The notes under the pieces: generated by a model | The model's input: only the letters and a program-made list of their open reading frames with translations | What the model was told of the DNA's origin: nothing | The model's database searches: none | Translations under genes and position numbers: made by a program | Shown: positions 10,926 through 22,537 of the stretch, in pieces | How positions within the stretch are numbered: the stretch's first letter is position 1 | Layout of the letters: every line of letters starts with the position of its first letter | Source of the DNA: Symbiodinium natans | Taxonomy: Eukaryota > Sar > Dinophyceae > Suessiales > Symbiodiniaceae | NCBI GenBank assembly: GCA_905221605.1 | Contig: CAJNDS010002193.1 | Coordinates: 359,001-423,000 of the forward strand | Reading direction: 5' to 3' | Length of the DNA stretch: 64,000 nucleotides

Positions 10926-11017
10926 ATGAGCCCAAACTCGGGGGCCAGGAAGCTTGCAAAGACCATCTAGGCTCAGGGTTTAGGAGCCTTTTTTTGATTC
11001 TGGGTTCCCTTACTAGG

Positions 11018-11130
11018 ATGCCCAGTAGTACCCTTATTCCCTTTTTTGGGGGGGGGTTTAGGTTCGCTTAAAAACCCCTTTAAGCACAAAAGGGCACCCT
11101 TTTTAAGCCTTGGTTACTGGGCAGCCTAGC
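11018..11130. mobile_element. Inverted-repeat element, GCCCAGTGGTACCC family
   Basis: gatgcccagtagtaccctta at the left pairs with ggttactgggcagcc at the right; inner arms include aaagggcaccc. Same family as the introns at 27672 and 52845 and the segment 50970-51076. The surrounding 11131-12800 holds AT-rich microsatellites, a GA tract and telomeric units, with no exon supported. Confidence 0.55.
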
Positions 11131-12035
11131 TTATGAGTTAAAGAAACCAATCCAAAAAAAGGGTGCCCCTTATGATGATATGGTTACCATGTCAAGGCCA
11201 TCTGGGTTGAAGTTGTTTATAGGGTTGTCAGGGTTTTCAGAGTGTTTGGGGGCTTTAGGGTTTTTAGGGTTGCTAGGGTTTTTTAGGGTTTGTAGGGTTT
11301 TCCGGGTTTAGGGTTTGCAGGGGCTTAGGGTTTTTTGGCTTATAGGGTTTGGAGTGCTTACAGGGTTTTACAGGGTTTTTATAGGGTTTACAGGACAATT
11401 AGGTCTTGTAGGCTTTATAGGGTTAATGGGGTTTTTAGGGCTGGTGTGGGGGCTTTACGGTTTATAGCGCTTAGGGTTCCCCGAGCCCCCAAAACCCAAG
11501 GCTGGAAGAGTTCCCTAAACCCTAAACCCTAAACCATAAACTCTAAACCCTAAGGACGATGCCTGGGACCCTTGGGAAATCCGTGTTGGGGAATCGCCCC
11601 AAAGCTTCGGAGGAGGCCAACTGGTTAAGGGGTTCAGGGCCCCTTCTCGCAATGCATAGACTTACGTGTTGTGGTATATTGGTATAATTATATGTATATA
11701 TATATATATATATGAATAAGTAATGAATAAACGAAATTTCGATACACACACATATGTATATATATACATACACACACATGTATGTATGTGTATATATATA
11801 TATGTATATGTATGTGTATATATAAATATCTGTATATGTATACAGACATATAGGGCTTAGGGAGTCTAGGGCTTCTAAGGCTTACAGGAGTGAATGATAT
11901 TGTGGAGTTGGATTAGGGGGCTATAGGGCTCATAAGAGTTAAGGTTCCAGGGCTATACCCCAAACCCTAAACTCTATACCCTTCAGGGTCTAGGGTATAT
12001 GTATGTATGTATGCATATATATATATATGTATATA

Positions 12036-12045
12036 TACATAGAGA

Positions 12046-12078
<33 letters not shown>

Positions 12079-12079
12079 T
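12036..12079. repeat. GA microsatellite
   Basis: agagagag run with one interruption, flanked by TA-rich tracts on both sides and directly followed by a TTTAGGG unit. Confidence 0.9.
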
Positions 12080-12807
12080 TTAGGGTTTCCGGCCTATACA
12101 TATATGTAATTATATATATATATATACATATAATGTATGTATGTATTTGTTTATTTACTTGTTTAACTACGTATATGTAGCCCTAAACCCTAAACCCTAA
12201 ACGCTAAACCCTAAACCTTAAACCCTAAACCCTAAACCCAATAATGCAGAACCCTGAGCCCCCCTTTTAAGCTTCCCAAACTCGATGAGAACCCGGGGTT
12301 TAGAGTTTAGGATTCAGGGTTCAGGGTTTGGGGGACCCCAAACCCTAAACCCGTCAAACACCCGCATGAAACTTAGTAAACCCTCTCAAGCTCCTTTGGG
12401 CCCTATTCGAGTTCTGTTCAATAAGCTATTGCGCTCATAAAACTTAATAAGGCCCTGAACTAAGTCGAAGTCCTCTAAGACAAATTTGTTCAGAGGCTTT
12501 AAACAGTGAACTCTAAACCCTATACCCTAAACCCTACACCCCAAACCCTAAATCCTAAAGCCTAAACCCTCAGAAACTGTGGCCTCCCGTGGAGTGCGGG
12601 GCGACCCGGTAATCGGCGGGCGGCGGGGCGACTGGTGCCATTTCTCCTTCACTTGGAGGCTTTTGTTTTTATGAATCTAAAGAAACAAATAAGCATATCA
12701 ATAGAAATATATATATATGTATATATACAAATAAGCATATATAGATATATATATATATATGTGTATGTATATTTTTATTTGTTCATTTTTGTTCAACAGC
12801 TTCGCAG

Positions 12808-12941
12808 TTGCCCCGGCGCCACGTCCCCTTTTTGCAAATCATATTGCCTGGCATGTTGTGTTTTCATTATCCGCCGCGTTGGCAAGTTGGAGCGGCTGTG
12901 TCTTCGCACCGGCGCGCCATGTCATGCCGCATTTTTACTAA
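12808..12941 (+). CDS. Exon-like segment with membrane-type helix and stop
   Basis: Acceptor cgcag, then a frame with core AWHVVFSLSAALASWSG, a plausible membrane-spanning helix, closing at TAA 12939-12941. Frames in other phases are also open. No family recognised. Confidence 0.35.
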
Positions 12942-13020
12942 CTATGTTCAGGTCTTGCAGTTGCTGTCCTTTTGCACTATTATAGGGTTTCTTCAGGGAG
13001 GGGGGTTCAAGGGGGGTATG

Positions 13021-13096
13021 TAACCCAAGGTTCCCCAATGCTCCCTGCGAAATACCGCCTAAGGCTCCCTAAGCTTCCCCCTTGTGTCTTGGGTTA
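13021..13096. repeat. Hairpin-forming unique segment
   Basis: gtaacccaaggttcccc at the left is complementary to the right end ccttgtgtcttgggtta. Probably one more short inverted-repeat element. The following 13100-14330 shows ambiguous GC-rich frames on both strands (13952-14293) and no gene I can support. Confidence 0.45.
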
Positions 13097-14340
13097 GGAC
13101 CTACTTTCGAGCCTAATTCAATCAGAAGGGGTGCCTGATTCTTCTCCAGGGGTGTTGGGGATTCGTTCCGGGGTTTGAGTTCTCGATATAGCGAAGTGGC
13201 CCTAAACCGTAAACCCTAAACCCTAAACCCTAAAGGCTACGTCCTTTTTCCTGTATGTGGCTGGTCGGATCTCTGAAAGAAGAGTCCTGCTAATGGTCCG
13301 TATACATACAGTTCCCTCCCTTTGGTAGCCGGAAAAAGCTTCAAAGGGTCTAGGGCTTCAGGGGATAAAGTGGTTTGGGTTGGTGTCCACCGTAAGATTT
13401 GCACCCTGCAAATATGGCACTATCGGCCCTGCACGTGACCCTAAGCCCTAACTCCCTCGAATGTCTGGTTCAAACTCATAGGTCATTCAGAGCATGGGGT
13501 GTAGGGTTTAGGATTGAGGGTGTGGGGGAGGACCTTGCGATGGTTCATACGTCCCCTTTTGGGATCCTACTTAGGAATTTGTTTTCAGGCTTTAACGGGC
13601 CAACCTTGTTCAGAGTTGAGGGTCTAGGGTTTAGGGTTGATACGGTACCAGCGGCACTCTTGCCTCGTGAGTCGGAGTGCCAGTCAACGTCCTTTTCTGA
13701 GAGGCAGCACTTGCTTGATCTCTGGCACGGAAGATGCCACTTCTAGGCAAGGGTGCATAAAGGGGCAACCCTAAACCCTGAACCCCTAAACCTTAAGTGT
13801 AACTTTCAAGCAGGAATGGAGCCCCCCTCCCCACAACATAAGAACAACAAACAAGGATGCATTAAGTTGAAACCCTGAAATCGAAATCCTAAGCCCTGAG
13901 CCCTAAACCCTAAACCCTAAACCCGAAACCCTAAACCCTAAACCCTAAACCCTAAACCCTAAACTGCCGAGAGCGCCGCTGTCCATTTGCATGGGCGCTC
14001 GAGGCTTCGACCGAGGTCCCCGACCGAGGACAGGGCCTGGCTACGCCACGACCTGGCGTCTTTGTCCCTCCCGGGGGGGTCTGGGGCCCGGGCTGGCAGA
14101 TTCCGGGGACCCCCCCTGCCGGGGCCGGTCCAGGGGGGGGCCCCTCCTGAACGGTTTTTTCTGTTTCTGCAAGGCCTGCAGGGGCCTCGGCCGGTCCCAG
14201 GATTTGCAGAGGTTTCAGGGTGTCAGGACAGTTAGGGGTCCTCACAAGCGGTCGCAGGAGGCCAAGGTGCTAGGGGGGTGCCGGGCTTTTTAGGGGAGGT
14301 TTTGGGCACCCTCCATTTTAAAAATTTTACTCCGTGAAAG

Positions 14341-14412
14341 CTCCAAGAGGCCTACAAGCCACTGACCGGCTCCACAAAGCTCGGGAGGCCCCACCCTGCT
14401 CTTTCTCTGTAA
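14341..14412 (+). CDS. Exon-like segment with stop, unknown
   Basis: After gaaag, LQEAYKPLTGSTKLGRPH and a TAA at 14410-14412. Short and of unknown family, but has an acceptor and a sensible composition. Confidence 0.35.
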   Translation, partial: LQEAYKPLTGSTKLGRPHPALSL

Positions 14413-14559
14413 AAAGCAAGAAAGCCCCCCTTGAGGGGTCTGGGGGGTGAACCCTAAACCCTAAATGAGAATAGTTTGGGTGGTTGGGGTGGGACTACAT
14501 GCTAACGCAAGCGAGCGGCCCGGGTGCTTTTAGCACCAGCGAGCTTCCCTTCTATACAC

Positions 14560-14697
14560 CCTAAACCCTAAACCCGAAACCCGAACCCGAAACCCTAAAC
14601 CCTAAACCCTAAACCCTAAACCCTAAACCCTAAACCCTAAACCCTAAACCCTAAACCCTAAACCCTAAACCCTAAACCCTAAACCCTAAACCCTAGT
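14560..14697. repeat. CCCTAAA array
   Basis: About 19 units, the last fifteen perfect, directly before a unique exon-like segment. The array is followed at 14847-14892 by TTTAGGG units, so the unique part is bracketed by outward-facing arrays. Confidence 0.95.
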
Positions 14698-14727
14698 TTA
14701 GAAGCACCTCCCGCGTTCTCACGCTAG

Positions 14728-14834
14728 GTCGCTCTGCATCTCACCGAAGCCTGCTGCCTCTCTGCTCAGCTGCCTCGCACGACTGGCCCAGCTCTTTGAA
14801 AGCCAGAGCATCACCAACGCAAACGGCAGAACCA
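14728..14834 (+). CDS. Exon-like segment, unknown
   Basis: After the AG of acgctag, an open frame RSLCISPKPAASLLSC... containing LARLAQLFESQSI. Between opposed arrays. Unknown family. Confidence 0.35.
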
Positions 14835-15740
14835 TAAAGACCCCAAAGGGTTTAGGGTTTAGGGTTTAGGGTTTAGGGTTTAGGGTTTAGGGCCGAGCGG
14901 GCTGACGTGCTGGCTTAGGAGCCCGCGTGGAACGGAATCTCCTCAGGTCATGTTTCCCAGTCTTTGCACGGCTCTCCGGCACCCTGATCCCGTCTAAGAG
15001 TCCGACTCCAGAGGCTTGCAGTCTTAGGAGTTGGGATTTAGGATTTGGGGTTTAGGGCTAGGGTTCCCAAGCTTGAATCCCGAAGCCTCAAGTGCCTTGC
15101 CCTAAAGGCTCGAACTCGCCCTTATCCCTCACCCTCCTGGCTAAGGGCTTGGGCTGTGGAGGGGTTTAGGATTTAGGGTTTAGGGTTTAGGCTGTGGAAA
15201 GGGGGGTCTAATAGGGCTTCGGCTCTGTAAACATAGCCATAAACTGAGGAGGTTTAGGGCCTAGGATTCTCGATCTCAAAGTGCCCGTAGTAAGGGCTTG
15301 TAACATGAACGGGTTTAGCGTCTAGGGTTTAGGGCTTAGGGTCCTGTGGGGTTTAGGGTTTAGGGTTTCGGGGGGGGGGGGGGGGGTGGCTGGAGGGTTG
15401 CAGCAGCAGGGGCAGCAAGCCTCACCAACCTGAACCCTAAGTAAGGCCTAACCCCAAACCCTAAACCCCAAACCCTAGACCCTAAACCCCAAACCCCAAA
15501 CCCCTAACCCCAAACCCTAAACCCAGACCCCCAAACCCTCCTCTTACATTTTCGGAGGCAGCCTGCATGACCGCGGTCGACCGAGGAGCAATCTCATGAC
15601 CTACCCTCGATGTCCCAACCTAGACAACCCTACCCCCTAAACCCTAAACCCTAAACCCTAAACCCTAAACCCTAAACCCTAAACCATCCCCATTTTGCAC
15701 CTCAAGGTGTGTCCTATGCTTTGAGCCCTGGCCCCCCCAG

Positions 15741-15833
15741 CGACGCTGGGCTGTGGCATCCTCTCAGGAGGTTGCCAGGGCCTTCGAAGATATGGCGGGG
15801 GCGGGCTTGGATCTAAACCATGGGCCCTTTTGG
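15741..15833 (+). CDS. Exon-like segment, unknown
   Basis: Acceptor ccccag, phase 0, RRWAVASSQEVARAFEDM then AGAGLDLNHG. The amphipathic stretch EVARAFEDMAGAGLD looks genuine. CCCTAAA units lie upstream and TTTAGGG units downstream. Confidence 0.42.
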
Positions 15834-15905
15834 GGGTTAGGGTTTAGGGTGTAAGGTTTAGGGTTTAGGGTTTAGGGTCATATCGTATGTTTCCGTATGG
15901 TTCAG

Positions 15906-16016
15906 ACTGGCAAGAAAGGGCCCACAATTACTTTTTCTCCGCGCTTCTCGCCTTTGCACCCCCTCCTCCGGTTCTCTCCAAATGGAGATGACTGGGAGGC
16001 GCAGGTTGAAGATGCG
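15906..16016 (+). CDS. Exon-like segment, unknown
   Basis: Acceptor ttcag, open 37 codons, TGKKGPTITFSPRFSP... then NGDDWEAQVEDA. Immediately followed by a 150-bp CCCTAAA array (16018-16165). Unknown family. Confidence 0.4.
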
Positions 16017-16611
16017 ACCCTAAACCCTAAACCCTAAACCCTAAACCCTAAACCCTAAACCCTAAACCCTAAACCCTAAACTCTAAACTCTAAACCCTAA
16101 ACCCTAAACCCTAAACCCTAAACCCTAAACCCTAAACCCTAAACCCTAAACCCTAAACCCTACCCCCTAACCCCTAAACCCTCTCGCCCACAGCGCTGCC
16201 CCATACAAAGAATCCCTGCAACCCTTCAGCCCTTAAAGCCTTAAATCCCTAAACCCCTAATGATTTATAGTGGCGACCCAGCAGTTAGAATATTTTTTTT
16301 TGGCGTTTACCCTCCGCCCAGTACTTTTTTTCAAAAAATTTACCGTCGCGCAAAACTAGCAGTTAGAATATTGTTTTTCCAGAACTAGCAGTTAGAATAT
16401 TTTCCAGAACTAGCAGTTAGAATGTTTCTTGGCCAAAACCAGCAGTTAGAATATTTTTTCAGAAATTGCAGTCCCTTTTCTCTTTATATCATCGAAACCC
16501 TAAACCCTAAACCAGAACCCTAAGCCCTGTATATATATATATATATATAAACGCACAACCCAAAACCCTAAACCCCACACCACACGGGGCAGGGGGGGGG
16601 GGGGAAGCACT

Positions 16612-16850
16612 TATATATACCGGGTCCGGTATATGCTGGACCGTGGTGTGCCTACACTTCCGGGTTCGATTTCTGAAAGCTCCGGACAGAACACGAGTAT
16701 ACCGGGTCCGGTGCATGCTGGCCCGTGGTGTGCATACACTTCCGGGTTCGGTGAAAGCTCCGGACCGTGGCTTAAGCATATAGACATATACATAACACTT
16801 ATATACCGGGTCCAGTATATGCTGGACCGTGGTGTGCATACACTTCCGTG
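16612..16850. repeat. Minisatellite with ccgggtccggtat units
   Basis: Three diverged copies of a unit with atatac-cgggtccggtatatgctgg and ccgtggtgtgc-tacacttcc. gtgaaagctccggaccgtgg recurs at 16751 and 17521, bracketing the next minisatellite. The long minus-strand frame is a by-product of the repeats. Confidence 0.75.
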
Positions 16851-16854
16851 AAGA

Positions 16855-17520
16855 AGGCCCCAAACCCCCCTGCCCCCAGAAATATTCTATCTGCTGGTTC
16901 TGCAAGGAGCCCTTGAAGGTCAGGAAGGCCTGAAAGAGCCCTGGAGAAGGCCCCAACCCCCCTGCCCCCAGAAAAACCTATCTGCTGGTTCTGCAAGGAG
17001 CCGTGAAGGCCTGAAAGAGCCTTGGAAAAGGCCCCAACCCCCCTAACAAATATTCTATCTGCTGTTGTGCAAGGAGCCGTGAAGGCCAGAAAGGCCTGAA
17101 AGAGCCCTGGAGAAGGCCCCGACCCCCCTGCCCCCAGAAATATTCTATCTGCTGGTTCTGCAAGGAGCCGTGAAGGCCAGGAAGGCCTGAAAGAGAAGTG
17201 GTTCTGCAAGGAGCCGTGAAGGCCAGGAAGGCCTGAAAGAGCCCTGAGAAGGCCCCAACCCCCCTGCCCCCAGAAATATTCTATCTGCTGGTTCTGCAAG
17301 GAGCCGTGAAGGCCAGGAAGGCCTGAAAGAGCCCTGGAGAAGGCCCCAACCCCCCTGCTTCCAGAAATATTCTATCTGCTCATTCTGTTTTCGGAGCCGT
17401 GAAGGGTAGGAAGGCCTGAAAAGGCCTGGAGAAGGCCCCAACCCCCTGCCCCCAGAAATAGTCTAGCTGCTGGTTCTGCAAGGGGCCGTGAAGGCCAGGA
17501 AGGCCTGAAAGAGGCCTTCT
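16855..17520. repeat. Minisatellite of about 90-96 bp
   Basis: Seven or so units containing aatattctatctgctggttc, gcaaggagccgtgaaggcc and aggcctgaaagagccctgg. The units share attct-a-ctgctgg with the arms of the host 2-kb element, so the minisatellite may descend from an arm. Open minus-strand frames (16799-17441) are repeat artefacts. Confidence 0.85.
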
Positions 17521-18653
17521 GTGAAAGCTCCGGACCGTGGTTCCCAGAGTCTAGGGCCCGCAGTGGCACCCTTATTTCTTTCTTAAGGCTTAGCTGCTCA
17601 ACCATGACCCTAAACCCTAAACCCTATAAACTCTAGGAGTATATACATCGTGGAGATTGGAGAGAAATCACAGCCGGACCTGACCCCGAAGCAGACACGT
17701 GTCTATGCCTTGACCCTTTAAGGCTCTGCAACTCTGCGCCCTGTTCTCCAAATTGGGGAATACCCTTTTTGGGGAGTTCGGGTCCAGGGTTCAGGGTTCA
17801 GGGTTCAGGGTTGAGGGTTGAGGGTTTAGGGTTTTAGGGTTTTAGGGTTTAGGGTTAGGGAGGTAAGGTAGGGAGTTCGGGGTCAGGGTGTTAGGCTATC
17901 AAGGTATTAGGCTACTTCCCCGCGTCCATTTGTAGCACCACAATGCATTAGGCAACGAAAGCCCTATTTAGCATGGCTTGCAGCTTGCGGTTTCGAGTTC
18001 CAGAAGACTCCAAGCCGTAGACCCCGTTTAGTTTTGGCCAAGAAATATTTTAACTGCTAGTTTTGGCCAAGAAATATTCTAACTGCTAGTTCTGGAATAA
18101 TAATATTCTAACTGCTGGTTCTGGAAACAAATATTCTAACTGCTAGTTTTGGCACGAGGGTAAAATCTGGCCGTTTACCCTCCGCGCCACAAATATTCTA
18201 ACTGGTCCCTGCCCGTTTTCCAATATGCTAACTGCTAGGTCGCCACTATAGTTGAACCCCTAAACCCTTAAACCCCCTGAGGCTTAAACTCTTAAACCCT
18301 TACCACCCTCAAACTCTTAAAGCCAGAACACAAACCCTTAAACCCTCAAGCCCTTTATCCTTAAACCTTAGTCCCTGGTTCTGGCATACCTCCCTCCAAT
18401 ATATTGCGATTGCGCCCCGTGCTTCCAAAAAGAGAAGGCGCTAAGAGCAGAACGAGCCCATGCTGCAGAATTACTCTTACCCCCCACCCAACCCTATTCT
18501 AACCTAGTATTCCCTTATGGCCCCTATATAACGTCTCTCAATATCCTATCATAACACCGCCAAGACCCTATTCTAACTTTGAAAGCCACATAGTAGCCCT
18601 AAACCCTAAACCCCAAACCCGAAACCCTAAACCCTAAATTCTCGGCGCCCCAG

Positions 18654-18733
18654 AAAACCTCGGCAGGCGTTGGCTGCCTGTTGAGGGTGCATCAAGTGGC
18701 ACATGAGGAGCATGTGTGCCTGGAGGGCTGTTG
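18654..18733 (+). CDS. Exon-like segment with stop, unknown
   Basis: Acceptor cccag, then KTSAGVGCLLRVHQVAH and EEHVCLEGC, TGA at 18731-18733. Two or three cysteines. Unknown. Confidence 0.35.
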
Positions 18734-18845
18734 ACGCTTTCAAACACCCTGTTTGCAGGCTGAGGGTTCCTAGTAGCCCAAAACCCTAAACCCTAAACCC
18801 TAAACCCTAAACCTTGTGGGACTTGCTGAATTAGGGTCCCTTTTG

Positions 18846-18919
18846 GGGCTGGAGCTGCTATTCTCGGGCAGAGGCCATCATTTGGAGAACGTGCGGAAGT
18901 CCCTGTACAATACCACAGG
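18846..18919 (+). CDS. Exon-like segment, unknown
   Basis: GLELLFSGRGHHLENVRK then SLYNTTG, ending in an N-x-T sequon. Followed by degenerate TTTGGG units. Unknown family; the frame is the only one with a helix-like pattern. Confidence 0.35.
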
Positions 18920-18961
18920 GTTTGGGAATTCTGGTTTAAGGTTTTTGGGTTTGAGGTTTTA

Positions 18962-19067
18962 GGTTGGGATGTTCCCCTTGTACTTACAGTCCTTGGTAGG
19001 AATTCTAGTACCCCCCCTCACCCCCCCCCTCCCCCCCCAATTACAATGCCCATTAAGGACTGCTAGA
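18962..19067. mobile_element. Inverted-repeat element, GGGATGTTCCCC family
   Basis: Left arm ggttgggatgttccccttgt and acttacagtccttgg; right arm ends cattaaggactgctag. The loop carries C tracts. The outer right end (ttgggatg complement) is missing, so this copy is 3'-truncated. Confidence 0.6.
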
Positions 19068-19124
19068 CCCCAAACCCTAGACCCTAAACCCAAACCCTGT
19101 TTTAAGCTTCAAGAATTTAGGGCA

Positions 19125-19197
19125 TTGGCATTTTCGACGTTGCACCTCGGGTTCTGAAATCGGTCATGCAGCGAGAAGCTCACTGGAGACAGCCGTG
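19125..19197 (+). CDS. Exon-like segment, unknown
   Basis: GIFDVAPRVLKSVMQREA followed by HWRQPW. Good third-position GC. Between CCCTAAA (left) and TTTAGGG (right) units. No family recognised. Confidence 0.4.
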
Positions 19198-19538
19198 GTT
19201 TAGGGCTTGGGGTTTAGGATTTAGGGTTTAGGGTCCCTAAACCCTGAACCCTAAACCCTGAACCCTAAACCCTAAACCCAAAACCCTAAACCCTAAATCC
19301 TAAACCGGGTTTTGTTGAGGCTTTAGGGTTTTAGGGCCTCCTTGTTGCTTCGGGGCCATATGCAGAAGGCTAATGGTCGCTTGTTTGTTGGTATCACACC
19401 CTAAACCCGTAACCCATCCGGCAAGAAGGGGTTTAGGGGTTTGGGATTTAGGGTTTAGCGTTAGGGATTTAGGGTTTAGGGTTTCGGGTTTCGGGTTTGG
19501 GATTTAGGGTTTAGGTTTCAGGGCATGTCGCTTGGCAG

Positions 19539-19663
19539 GTTCAGGGTGTATGATGCTGCAACAGCTTCTCCGGGCCAATGAGAAACCTAGGTGTTTAGAC
19601 CGGCGGGCGCGAACTGGAGGTCCCGCGGGAGTCATCCTCCACTTCGAAACCCTAGACCCCTAA
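19539..19663 (+). CDS. Exon-like segment with stop, unknown
   Basis: Acceptor ggcag, then MMLQQLLRANEKPRCLD, RRARTGGPAGVILHFET and TAA at 19661-19663. Forty codons in one frame. Family unknown. Confidence 0.4.
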
Positions 19664-19683
19664 GCTCGGATCCCAGTAAGGTC

Positions 19684-20010
19684 CAAACCCTAAACCCTAA
19701 ACCCTAAACCCTAAACCCTAAACCCTAAACCCTACACCCTAAACCCTAAACCCTAAACCCCCAAACCCAAAGCATCCTTTGAAGCCTCAGCTAACCCTCA
19801 CTTGACACCCTGACAGCCCCAAGAGTTGGGATCCCCTTAGTTCGCCTCGGTTTGTTTTTGTTTGTGTTAGGGCTAGGGTTTAGGGTTTAGGGTTTAGGGT
19901 TTAGGGCTTAGGGTTTAGGGTTTAGGGTTTAGGGTTTAGGGTTTAGGGTTTAGGGTTTAGGGTTTAGGGTTTGGGGCTTAAGGTTTAGGGCATAGGGTCT
20001 AGGGTTTCGG
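19684..20010. repeat. C-strand then G-strand arrays
   Basis: CCCTAAA units 19684-19760, about 100 bp of unique sequence without a clear frame, then TTTAGGG units 19865-20010. Confidence 0.9.
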
Positions 20011-20166
20011 GTGTCAGTGAGGTTTATGTGCATTATATATGTATGTGTATATGTAGGAAGATGTTTTTGCTTGCAGTTCTTGGGGTTATACTAGAAGCTC
20101 CATGAAACAAAAGCAAGTGTTTCTCTGCTATTCGTAGACGTTTGCTGGGAAACCTCGTTCCGTCAG

Positions 20167-20285
20167 CCGGGGTTGTCGAGGCGGTGTGCAGCCGATCGGC
20201 AAGCTTCAAAAACGAGCCATTTTGCGCGCGAGGGTTTAGCTTTTCGCGCGCTGCGCCCGCCCTATCTTCCCCTACTCGGCGTTGG
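20167..20285 (+). CDS. Exon-like segment, unknown
   Basis: After gtcag, AGVVEAVCSRSASFKNEP followed by FCARGFSFSRAAPALSS. Forty open codons without telomeric sequence. A basic frame in another phase is shorter. Unknown. Confidence 0.38.
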
Positions 20286-20434
20286 GTTCAGGGTTCAGGG
20301 GTTTAGGGTTTCGGGTTTAGGGTTTAGGGTTTGGGGTTTAGGCGATGGGTTTAGGGACGAAGTAACCCCTGTCAAGCCTTATTTGAAATAGGGTCCATTC
20401 TTGTGGGCTGGGGGCTGGTCCGGGTAGTACAGGA

Positions 20435-20570
20435 TCACATGATTGCAGAGTGACATCCCATCGCGGCCTCTAAACCCTGAACTTTGAGCCCCTGACCGTA
20501 CTTGACGTAGCGGGACCAGGTCGGGTGGAAGGGCAGGATTCCCAACTCATGGCCGGCAGATACCCGAAAG
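20435..20570 (-). CDS. Possible minus-strand exon with stop
   Basis: Minus frame GHELGILPFHPTWSRYVK then YGQGLKVQGLEAAM, TGA at 20437-20435. It is the most protein-like reading here, but the + strand also reads QLMAGRYPKVGAPKALEP with its own stop, so strand is unsettled. 20571-21717 holds repeats and weak frames only. Confidence 0.3.
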
Positions 20571-21717
20571 TTGGGGCCCCCAAGGCCCTAGAACCCCGCA
20601 AGGGACCCTGAGGGTGATAAGTCGTCCAGCAACGATGACTCCACGACTGTTCTCTGCAACGTCAGGGTGCTAATTTGGTTTTAAAGGTGTTGAGGATGCA
20701 GCCCTAAGCCCTAAGCCCTAAACCCAAAACCCTGAACCCCAAACCCTACACCTGGTTTTTGCGAGCACCAGGTCTCTAAAGGCTTCAGCGCTCGATTCCC
20801 ATCCTTCGGAGGTTGGGTGTAAAACCATGAAGGGGTAAAAAGAGGGACCCCTAGAAGGGTTTAGGGTTTAGGGTTTAGGGTTTAGGGTATTAAACAAACC
20901 TATATATACCTTATAGGCTTATTCCCCTGCATAACTAAGGCTCTAAGGACTCTTATTTTAAGGGTTTTGGGGGCAAACGCCTGAATAGCCTTGAACCTAT
21001 ACCTTATACAGTCCCTATATACTTAAGTAGCCTCCAAATAACCCCTAAGGTTGGGTTTAAGGTTTAGGGCTTAGGCTTGGGGTTTAGGGTTTAGGGTTTA
21101 GAATTTAGGGTTTAGGGCTCCCTAAACCCTAAACCCCAAAACCCCAAACCCTAAACCCTAAACCCTAAACCCGAAACCCGAAACCCTACCCTAAACCCTA
21201 AACCAAGGGTCCAAGGTAGGACCCCTAGGTGAAGCCAGGTGGACATCTCAGTGGGCCCACTGGGTCTTTGTGTGGCGCCCCTGCCCCGACAACCCCGAAG
21301 CCCTAAGCCTATAAAACCCTGAAGCCCTAACCCCGGGGTTTAGGGTTTAGGGCTCCCCCAAACCCTAAACCCTGTAAACCCCAACACCTGCAACTTACGA
21401 GAGCCGAGGTGCTGCACGCACAAAGTGATTGGCTGCGACGACGACTCTCAGGATTGCGACAGGGTTTGGGTCCAGGGTTCAGGGTGTAGGGTTTAGGATT
21501 TAGGGTTTAGGGTCCCTAAAGCCCGAAACCCTCTACATCCCTAAGCCCCGCCCCAAACCTCCTCAACCACTGATGAAACCGGTGCTCTGGGGCTTTTCGA
21601 GGGTCCTGAGGGGCCTGTTGGGCCGTCAAATCCCCAAGACTCTACCCTCGAAAGGGCCTATGGTTTATGGCTTAGGGTTTAGGGTTTAGGTTACTTTGTG
21701 TGGCAAGACCTTTGCAG

Positions 21718-21849
21718 TCGTGGCTCTTGGAGTCGAGCCTCTGGGACGACATCTTGGGTAAGGTTGCACAGCGCTATGCAGATCTGCCCCTGTCTTTAAA
21801 TCCAAAGGCATGCGCTCCACCATCATGGAGTGTTTTGCCGGAGGAATGC
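21718..21849 (+). CDS. Exon-like segment, unknown
   Basis: Acceptor tgcag, then SWLLESSLWDDILGKVAQ, RYADLPLSLNPKACAPP and SWSVLPEE. More than 40 open codons with natural composition. A CCCTAAA array starts at its right end. One of the better isolated exons; family unknown. Confidence 0.48.
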
Positions 21850-21912
21850 AACCCTAAACCCTAAACACTAAACCCTAAACCCTGAACCCTGAACCCTGAA
21901 CCCCAAACCCTA

Positions 21913-21975
21913 ACGCTCTTGGCGGCAGTGGCCCGGCGCCTCGCGGACAGACACGCCCTAGGGTTTCGGCTATAA
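21913..21975 (+). CDS. Exon-like segment with stop, unknown
   Basis: TLLAAVARRLADRHALGF, arginine, leucine, then TAA at 21973-21975. Amphipathic helix. It could close the gene of the exon at 21718. Confidence 0.4.
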   Translation, partial: TLLAAVARRLADRHALGFRL

Positions 21976-22407
21976 CCGTCAGCCCACATAAGCCTTATAC
22001 AACTTCCAGAGTTTACTTCGAGGGGGGGTGGGGGGGGGCATGCATTCTTTCTACATCCAAAGCCCCTCACAGCGAGGTTTAGGGTTTAAAGGTTTGCCCC
22101 CCGAAGGTAACCCTAAACCCTAAACCCTAAACCCCAAACCCCAAACCCTAAACCCTAAGTCAGGCTCCTCTGTTTGTGTTTTTTGTGGAGAGGGCCTAAA
22201 GCGAACCGTAAGACCTTGGACCTCCTAGCACCCTTATCCCTAGAAACCTTAACCCTAAACCCGACATGCGGGTTTCCGAAATTTGGGGTACCTCATTGGG
22301 GGTCCTCATTATTCGGGAATCCTACTACTTGGGGAACGATATAAAGGGGTCCCTGATATTCGTAAACCCTCACCTCCTAAACCCTCAGCCGTGTGTCCCA
22401 AACCAAC

Positions 22408-22532
22408 CCTCAACGCAGAACGCCAAACCCTAAACCCTAAAACCCTACACCCTAAACCCTAAACCCTAAACCCTAAACCCTAAACCCTAAACCCTAAACC
22501 CTAAACCCTAAACCCTAAACCCTAAACCCTAA
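22408..22532. repeat. CCCTAAA array
   Basis: About 16 mostly perfect units, ending six bases before an AG acceptor (acgcag) of a glycine-rich exon. Confidence 0.95.
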
Positions 22533-22537
22533 CGCAG

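Larger units (their letters stand above)
16266..18250. mobile_element. 2-kb element with composite terminal inverted repeats
   Basis: Left end tatagtggcgacccagcag and right end ctgctaggtcgccactata are inverted copies with one mismatch. Each arm of about 200 bp carries several tandem copies of a unit like aactagcagttagaatatt (left) or its complement (right), a ccctccgc(c) patch and ttggccaaa. Arms are 16266-16470 and about 18020-18250. The interior holds two minisatellites and a few telomeric units, but no transposase, so it is non-autonomous. No clear target duplication beyond TA. Confidence 0.8.

Noticed and set aside
13952-14293. Three GC-rich frames of 80-100 codons on both strands
   Set aside because: Openness is expected from base composition; arginine/proline/glycine-heavy in all frames.
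16507-17605. Long minus-strand frames with repeated NQQIEYFWGQGG units
   Set aside because: By-product of the 90-96 bp minisatellite inside the 2-kb element; repeat units vary in length and some break the frame.
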